11,668 nt of DNA from Pseudomonadota bacterium (lineage in GTDB: Bacteria > Pseudomonadota > Alphaproteobacteria > Rhodospirillales > 2-02-FULL-58-16), in NCBI GenBank assembly GCA_022572335.1, contig JACZWD010000065.1, forward strand, positions 1 to 11,668, in the 5' to 3' direction. A model generated the notes under the pieces. It was not told the origin of the DNA. It was given only the letters and a program-made list of their open reading frames with translations, and made no database searches. Made by a program: the position numbers and the translations under genes. Shown here piece after piece: positions 7,568 to 11,668 of the stretch; position 1 is the first letter of the stretch, and every line of letters begins with the position of its first letter.

Positions 7568-8884
7568 TCAGCCTTCCCGCCCGTAAACGGCCCGGCCGTC
7601 GACCACGGTGCGCAGCACCCGCCCCTGCACCGGGCGGCCGTCGAAGGGCGAGTTCTTGGACTTGCTCAGCAGGTCGTCGGCGACCACCTTCCAGGCGCGG
7701 TCGGGGTCGAACAGGGTAAGGTCCGCCGGCAGGCCCTTTTCCAGCCGCCCGGCGCTGAGCCCCAGCACGTCCGCCGGCCCGCAGGTGAGCAGGCGCAGCA
7801 CGTCGGTGAGCGACATCTGCCCGTTCTGATAGAACTCGAGGGACACCGGCAAAAGGGTCTCGAGCCCGATGCCGCCGCAGGCGGCCTGGGCGAAGGGCAG
7901 GCGCTTGGCGTCTTCGTCCTGGGGGGCGTGATCGGAGGCGATGGCGTCGATGGTGCCGTTCTTCACCCCCTCGACCACCGCCTGGCGGTCGGCCTCGGCG
8001 CGCAGCGGCGGCGACAGCTTGGCGAAGGTCCGGTAATCGCCGACCGCGGTCTCGTTGAGGGCGAAATAGGGCGGCGCCGTGTCGCAGGTCACGTTCAACC
8101 CGCGGGCCTTGGCCCGGGCCACGGCCTCGATGGCCTCGGCGGTGGAGACGTGGGCGAAATGGATCCGCCCGCCGGTCATCTCGACCAGCCGGATGTCCCT
8201 CTCCACGATGATGATCTCGGCGGCGCGGGGGATGCCCTGCAGGCCCAGCCGGGTCGCCGTTTCGCCGGCGTTCATGGCGCCGTCCTCGGCGAGGCTCGAT
8301 TCCTCCGGGTGCTGGACGATCAACAGCCGATAGGTGCCGGCGTAGCTGAGCGCCCGGCGCATGACCTGGGCGTCGCCCACCGCCTTGATGCCGTCGGTGA
8401 AGGCGACCGCCCCGGCCTCGGCCAGCATCCCCATTTCGGCCAGGGCCCGGCCTTCCAGGCCCTTGGTCACGGCGCCATAGCAGTACACCTTGGTCAGCCC
8501 CAGCAGGCGCGCCCGGCGGGCGATGAACTCCACCACCGACATGTCGTCGATCACGGGGACGGTGTTGGGCAGACACACCATCGTGGTAATGCCGCCGGCC
8601 GTCGCCGCCCGTCCCCCCGAAGCCAGGGTGCCCTTGTGTTCCTCGCCCGGCTCGCGCAGCTGCACGCGGATGTCGACCAGTCCCGGGATCAGGCAGTGGC
8701 CGCCGCAGTCGACCACCTTGATTCCCTCGGGCACCCCTTCGCCGAACAGCCCGGCGCCGAAGTCGGCGATGACCTCGCCCTCGGTGAGCAGGGCCCCGGG
8801 CGCGTCCAGGCCCGAGGCCGGATCCACCAGGCGGGCGTTGACGTAGGCCACCCGGCCCAGGGATTCGCTGGGCTTGCCCGCCAT
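7568..8884 (-). CDS. pyrC: Dihydroorotase-like protein PyrC lacking the HxH metal pair
   Basis: The family converts N-carbamoyl-aspartate to dihydroorotate, step three of UMP synthesis. The 438-residue protein is a full-length class I dihydroorotase fold (amidohydrolase superfamily). The strand-1 motif reads DIRVQLREPG (71-80), with R73 and Q75 where active enzymes carry the two zinc-binding histidines of HxH. The other expected positions look intact: H192 in QHPEE, H245 in AHVSTAE, and D318-H319 in SDHAP. Loss of the HxH pair recalls the inactive PyrC' (PyrX) proteins encoded next to pyrB in Pseudomonas, which support aspartate transcarbamoylase assembly. Such a role here is inference; the protein could also be an active variant. 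The start ATG shares one base with the pyrB stop (TGATG), which implies translational coupling. Confidence 0.92.
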   Translation of the reverse strand: MAGKPSESLGRVAYVNARLVDPASGLDAPGALLTEGEVIADFGAGLFGEGVPEGIKVVDCGGHCLIPGLVDIRVQLREPGEEHKGTLASGGRAATAGGITTMVCLPNTVPVIDDMSVVEFIARRARLLGLTKVYCYGAVTKGLEGRALAEMGMLAEAGAVAFTDGIKAVGDAQVMRRALSYAGTYRLLIVQHPEESSLAEDGAMNAGETATRLGLQGIPRAAEIIIVERDIRLVEMTGGRIHFAHVSTAEAIEAVARAKARGLNVTCDTAPPYFALNETAVGDYRTFAKLSPPLRAEADRQAVVEGVKNGTIDAIASDHAPQDEDAKRLPFAQAACGGIGLETLLPVSLEFYQNGQMSLTDVLRLLTCGPADVLGLSAGRLEKGLPADLTLFDPDRAWKVVADDLLSKSKNSPFDGRPVQGRVLRTVVDGRAVYGREG

Positions 8885-9855
8885 CAGAGGTTCCTCTGCT
8901 CCGTTTCGGGCCGGTTGAGGGTGAGGAGCTCGAGGCAGGCCATGCGCACGGCCACGCCCATCTCCACCTGCTCGCGGATGGCGCTGCGGCCGATGTCGTC
9001 GGCCACTTCCGAGTCGATCTCCACGCCCCGGTTCATCGGGCCGGGGTGCATGATGAGGGCGTCCGGCTTGGCGCTGGAGAGCTTTTCATAGTCGAGGCCG
9101 AAGAAGTGGAAATATTCGCGGATGGACGGAAAGAAGTTGCCGTGCATGCGCTCGGTTTGCAGGCGCAGCATCATGACGATGTCGCAGTCCTCCAGGCCCT
9201 CGTTCATGTCGTGAAACACCTCCACGCCGAGCCGTTCCACGCCCTCCGGGATCAGGGTCCTGGGCGCGATCAGGCGCACCCGCGCCCCCATGGTGTTGAG
9301 CAGGTGGATGTTGGACCGGGCGACGCGCGAATGCACGATGTCCCCGCAGATGGCCACCTTGAGGCCCTCGAGCCGGCCCCTGCGCCGGCGGATGGTCAGC
9401 GCGTCGAGCAGCGCCTGGGTCGGGTGTTCGTGGCTTCCGTCTCCGGCGTTGATGACGGCGCAGTTGACCTTCTCCGACAACAGCTTGGCGGCGCCGGCAT
9501 CGGGATGGCGCAAGACCAGGACATCGGGATGCATGGCGTTCAGCGTCATCGCCGTGTCGATCAGGGTCTCGCCCTTCTTGATCGAGCTGGTGGACACCGA
9601 CATGTTGATGACGTCGCCGCCCAGCCGCTTGCCCGCCAGCTCGAACGACGTGCGCGTGCGGGTCGAAGCCTCGAAAAACAGATTGATGATGGTGCGTCCG
9701 CGCAGCACCGACTTCTTCTTGTCGATCCGGCGGTTCTGCTCGACGTAGGATTCGGAGCGGTCGAGCAAAAGCGTTATGTCGTCCGGCGACAGGCCTTCGA
9801 TGCCGAGCAGGTGGCGGTGCGCAAACTGGATGGTGTCCGAAGCGCCGTCGATCAT
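8884..9855 (-). CDS. pyrB: Aspartate carbamoyltransferase catalytic chain
   Basis: PyrB joins carbamoyl phosphate and aspartate to give N-carbamoyl-aspartate, the committed step of pyrimidine synthesis. The 323-residue chain shows the carbamoyl phosphate site STRT (S64-T67) in FFEASTRTRTSFE, the 80s-loop lysines in SSIKKGE (K93 or K94), R116, HPTQ (H144-Q147), HSR (R177), LRLQTER (R231, Q233) and MHPGPMNRG (P271). No catalytic residue is missing. The start MIDGASDTIQ precedes the family-typical HRHLLGIEGLSPDDI. No ribosome binding site is visible before the ATG, and a good -10 hexamer lies only 8 bases upstream, so the mRNA may be leaderless. No pyrI regulatory chain is present. The stop overlaps the pyrC start by one base. 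Confidence 0.98.
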   Translation of the reverse strand: MIDGASDTIQFAHRHLLGIEGLSPDDITLLLDRSESYVEQNRRIDKKKSVLRGRTIINLFFEASTRTRTSFELAGKRLGGDVINMSVSTSSIKKGETLIDTAMTLNAMHPDVLVLRHPDAGAAKLLSEKVNCAVINAGDGSHEHPTQALLDALTIRRRRGRLEGLKVAICGDIVHSRVARSNIHLLNTMGARVRLIAPRTLIPEGVERLGVEVFHDMNEGLEDCDIVMMLRLQTERMHGNFFPSIREYFHFFGLDYEKLSSAKPDALIMHPGPMNRGVEIDSEVADDIGRSAIREQVEMGVAVRMACLELLTLNRPETEQRNL

Positions 9856-9863
9856 AAACCGGC

Positions 9864-9893
9864 ACTATAAGGCCGGCGCGCCGAACAGCGCAA
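9864..9893 (-). promoter_or_regulatory. Promoter of the pyrB-pyrC-plsY unit, probably leaderless
   Basis: On the minus strand TTGCGC (complement of 9888-9893), an 18-base spacer and TATAGT (complement of 9864-9869) form a fair sigma-70-type promoter. Only 8 bases separate TATAGT from the pyrB ATG, so transcription would start at or within about 2 bases of the start codon. The absence of a Shine-Dalgarno sequence fits this. Confidence 0.55.
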
Positions 9894-9920
9894 GGCGGGA
9901 CGCCCGCCGGCACAACGGCG

Positions 9921-9938
9921 GACGGGCCCCTGCCCGTC
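9921..9938. repeat. Small perfect hairpin upstream of pyrB
   Basis: GACGGGC (9921-9927), loop CCCT, GCCCGTC (9932-9938). It lies between the ruvX end and the pyrB promoter. No T-run follows on the minus strand (the next bases are CGCCGTTG), so it is at best a weak terminator for ruvX. Confidence 0.4.
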
Positions 9939-9985
9939 AACCATGGCGCCCCTCGCCGCCTTGTCGGGAAATGCCGCGGAACGGT

Positions 9986-10077
9986 GGCTTACCAAGGCTT
10001 TCGGACGGCGTCGCGCACGCTTTGCGATGCCCCGCATCGCCACGGCGCACGCTTAGGGCCGAAAACCTTGGTAAGCC
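9986..10077. repeat. 92-bp palindromic hairpin, copy B
   Basis: GGCTTACCAAGG (9986-9997) pairs perfectly with CCTTGGTAAGCC (10066-10077). The stem goes on with CTTTCGG against CCGAAAA, again with one C-A mismatch, and ends in an apical stem GCGATGC (10024-10030) with GCATCGC (10034-10040) around CCC. It shares the single-stranded and middle parts with copy A (for example TCGGACG or CCGGACG, CGTCGCGC, CCACGGCGCA), while the stem bases differ in a paired way. It sits between ruvX and pyrB and lacks the inverted-repeat ends found around copy A. Confidence 0.85.
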
Positions 10078-10094
10078 GGCTCGTCGGGTCACGA

Positions 10095-10592
10095 TCAGCG
10101 CTCCTTGGTATTACGCCCGCCCCCGGCGGCGCCGGCCAGGGCGTCCAGGGCGCCCTGCAGGATGTAGGCGGCGGCGGCCTTGTCGATCACCTGGGCGCGG
10201 CGCCGGCGCGACATGTCCGCCTCCCTGATCAGCACGCGCTCCACCGCCGCCGTGGACAGGCGTTCGTCCCAGAACGCGATCGGGATATCCATCCCCTCCA
10301 GCAGGTTGGCGGCGAACCGGCGCACCGACTGACAGCGCCGGCCTTCGGTGCCGTCCATCTGGAGCGGCAGCCCGATGACCAGGCCGCCGACGCCGTGCTC
10401 GTCGATGGTCCGGCGCAGGCTCTCGGCGTCCTTCGCGAACGTGGTGCGCCGCAGGGTCCGGTAGGGCGTGGCGATGGTGCGGGTGACATCGGAAAGCGCC
10501 AGCCCGACCGTCTTCGACCCCACGTCCAGGCCGAGAAGGCGGTCCTCGGGCCCAAGCTCCGCCTTCAGCCCGTGCAAGATCGTGATTGCCAT
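10095..10592 (-). CDS. ruvX: RuvX/YqgF-family putative pre-16S rRNA nuclease
   Basis: The family has an RNase H-like fold and is linked to maturation of the 16S rRNA 5' end; an older proposal as a Holliday-junction resolvase is less supported. The 165-residue protein carries the conserved motifs LLGLDVGSKTVGLALSD (19-35, catalytic D23), VIGLPLQMDGTEG (72-84), FWDERLST (107-114, E110) and IDKAAAAYILQGALD (136-150, D137). The acidic triad is complete and the length is normal. The start has a GGGAC sequence at suitable spacing upstream. Downstream, 239 bases with a palindrome separate it from pyrB, which has its own promoter. It is transcribed divergently from the SH3-domain gene. Confidence 0.96.
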   Translation of the reverse strand: MAITILHGLKAELGPEDRLLGLDVGSKTVGLALSDVTRTIATPYRTLRRTTFAKDAESLRRTIDEHGVGGLVIGLPLQMDGTEGRRCQSVRRFAANLLEGMDIPIAFWDERLSTAAVERVLIREADMSRRRRAQVIDKAAAAYILQGALDALAGAAGGGRNTKER

Positions 10593-10603
10593 GGGATCCG
10601 TCC

Positions 10604-10651
10604 CGCCCGCTCGTGCCCGGCGCCGGCCACAGTACCGCCCCCGAGCGGGCG
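10604..10651. repeat. Inverted repeat in the ruvX / SH3-gene divergent spacer
   Basis: CGCCCGCTCG (10604-10613) and CGAGCGGGCG (10642-10651) are perfect 10-bp inverted copies with 28 bases between them. They lie just upstream of the ruvX start in the 181-base divergent spacer. The arrangement could be a two-site operator or an mRNA hairpin in a ruvX leader. In such GC-rich DNA chance is a real alternative. A TATCAT hexamer at 10720-10725 could be a -10 for the plus-strand gene, but no good -35 goes with it. Confidence 0.4.
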
Positions 10652-10773
10652 AAGTCGAGCCCGCACCGGGCCCCGGGCGCGACCGGGAAAAGACGGTGGA
10701 GGGAACCCATCGGGTCGACTATCATGTCCGGTAACCCATTGGTATTCCTGATCGGTGGGGGGGCTGACACGAC

Positions 10774-11595
10774 ATGGGGACGGCTGCCGCCCGTTACCGG
10801 AAAACGCCAACCAGGCGGGGCCGTATTGCGGTTCTGGTCGTGGCCGCCGGCCTCGTCCATGCCGGGGCCGGCGGCGCGCAGGAAACGTTCCTCGGCGTTG
10901 CCGTGAAGCCCGCCTCGGGGACCTACCTGGTGTTGAAGTCCGTCAACGTCCGCGCCGGGCCGAAGACCGGCGCCAAGCGCCTCGGGCGCCTGAAGAAGGG
11001 CGAAAAGGTCCAGGCGGTCGGCCAGGCCGGCGGCGCCGCATGGCTGGCCGTGGCACAGGACGGCAAGGACCTGGGGTTCGTGTACGCGCCCATACTGCTT
11101 CCCCTGATCGACGGCTCCCTGGCCCGGGACCTCACCGGGACGGCATCCGTTCCCGGCGGGCCGTCCTGCGATTACGCCGTCCATTTCGAAGGCAAGAGCG
11201 CGGCCGAGGGCGAATTCTTCGAAATCGCCGATTACGAGGTCACCTACCGCTGCGACGACAAGGGCGCGAAGATCGACATCCCGGCCCTCATGTTCATCAC
11301 CGAGGCGCCCTACCAGCTTTCCCAAAACCAGGTCTACCAGATCAGCATCGACATCCTGGAGATCGAAAACGGCTATGACGAGATCTTCTCGACGATCCTG
11401 CTCTATAAGCGCAAGGAAGAGAAAGTCGTGTTCGACAGCGTCACCGTGAAGGAATTCCGCGCCGCGCCGCCGGTGGCGGAAAGGCCCGCCAAGACCGTCG
11501 GCGACGCGCTCGCCGCGGCGGTCGAGATCGCCCCCGGCGCATGGAACAGCAAAGTGTGGGAGGTCCTCGCCCGGGCCCAGGGTCGAACCCGGTAG
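10774..11595 (+). CDS. Secreted SH3-domain protein with an unrecognised C-terminal domain
   Basis: I do not recognise a named gene. The 273-residue product starts with a basic stretch and a hydrophobic segment (RRGRIAVLVVAAGLVHAGAG, about 14-33), followed by a likely signal peptidase site near GGAQE, so the protein is probably periplasmic. Residues 50-107 form a bacterial SH3 domain (SVNVRAGP, LKKGEKVQAVG, WLAVAQDGKDLGFVYA), usually a peptidoglycan or protein binding module. Residues about 115-230 are rich in beta-strand patterns and acidic residues, with two cysteines (C132, C160) that could form a disulfide. I cannot assign this part. A run of seven G upstream may act as ribosome binding site. 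The TAG stop is the first three bases of a repeat element, so the original C-terminus may have been longer. Confidence 0.85.
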   Translation: MGTAAARYRKTPTRRGRIAVLVVAAGLVHAGAGGAQETFLGVAVKPASGTYLVLKSVNVRAGPKTGAKRLGRLKKGEKVQAVGQAGGAAWLAVAQDGKDLGFVYAPILLPLIDGSLARDLTGTASVPGGPSCDYAVHFEGKSAAEGEFFEIADYEVTYRCDDKGAKIDIPALMFITEAPYQLSQNQVYQISIDILEIENGYDEIFSTILLYKRKEEKVVFDSVTVKEFRAAPPVAERPAKTVGDALAAAVEIAPGAWNSKVWEVLARAQGRTR

Positions 11596-11668
11596 TGGCC
11601 TGTCTCAGCTAAAGTGTACCCATACGACGGCGTTGCGAGGTTTCCGGCTAGGAGCACGCCGCGCCGTA
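11593..11668. mobile_element. End of a second inverted-repeat element copy, cut by the window
   Basis: This matches the complement of 2732-2807 at 68 of 76 positions without gaps, starting with TAGTGGCCTG and the core TCAGCTAAAGTGTACCC, then the palindrome arm GGCGTTGCGAGG (11629-11640). The window ends inside it, so it may be another short element or the end of a full insertion sequence with a transposase beyond 11668. It starts exactly at the stop codon of the SH3-domain gene. Confidence 0.75.

Noticed and set aside
298..9091. Very long plus-strand open frames opposite rnr (298-2559), topA (3143-5521) and dprA/plsY/pyrC (6794-9091)
   Set aside because: They are antisense shadows caused by high-GC codon use. 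The minus strand carries full conserved families with catalytic motifs, while the plus-strand translations are low in complexity and have no motif.
1..11668. CRISPR array, tRNA, rRNA or a complete transposase or defence gene
   Set aside because: I looked for regularly spaced repeats, RNA gene landmarks and typical domains and saw none. The repeats present are dispersed palindromes and inverted ends, not an array.

Overview
The window looks like chromosomal DNA from a high-GC alphaproteobacterium, probably near Rhodospirillales. This rests on GC-rich codon use, on protein sequences typical of that class, and on the gene order ruvX-pyrB-pyrC-plsY-dprA-topA-rnr, which I recognise from alphaproteobacteria. 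All seven of these genes lie on the minus strand. One plus-strand gene, a secreted SH3-domain protein of unknown role, diverges from ruvX at the right side.

Layout from left to right: positions 1-291 form a lower-GC stretch with no convincing gene. Next comes rnr (RNase R), whose 3' end appears cut off inside the S1 domain and runs into low-complexity sequence. The 424-base gap between rnr and topA is filled by a 268-bp element with terminal inverted repeats (2540-2807), which resembles a miniature transposable element, followed by a separate hairpin. topA and dprA are adjacent (9-base gap). A 252-base spacer upstream of dprA holds a GTTC-N7-GTTC motif, the alphaproteobacterial LexA box pattern, overlapping a candidate promoter. 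plsY, pyrC and pyrB are packed with 3-base and 1-base junctions, and pyrB has a promoter so close to its ATG that its mRNA may be leaderless. The pyrB-ruvX gap holds a 92-bp palindrome. The SH3 gene ends exactly where a second copy of the inverted-repeat element begins, and that copy runs off the window.

The minus-strand genes combine pyrimidine synthesis (PyrB and a dihydroorotase-like PyrC that lacks the metal-binding HxH pair), phospholipid acylation (PlsY), DNA uptake or recombination (DprA), DNA topology (TopA), RNA decay (Rnr) and 16S rRNA maturation (RuvX). This is ordinary housekeeping content.

The least ordinary signal is a family of about 92-bp palindromes. The copies at 2679-2771 and 9986-10077 differ at seven paired stem positions, and every one of those changes is compensated. 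One family member sits inside the inverted-repeat element and the other stands alone. No transposase, CRISPR array, tRNA or rRNA was seen.
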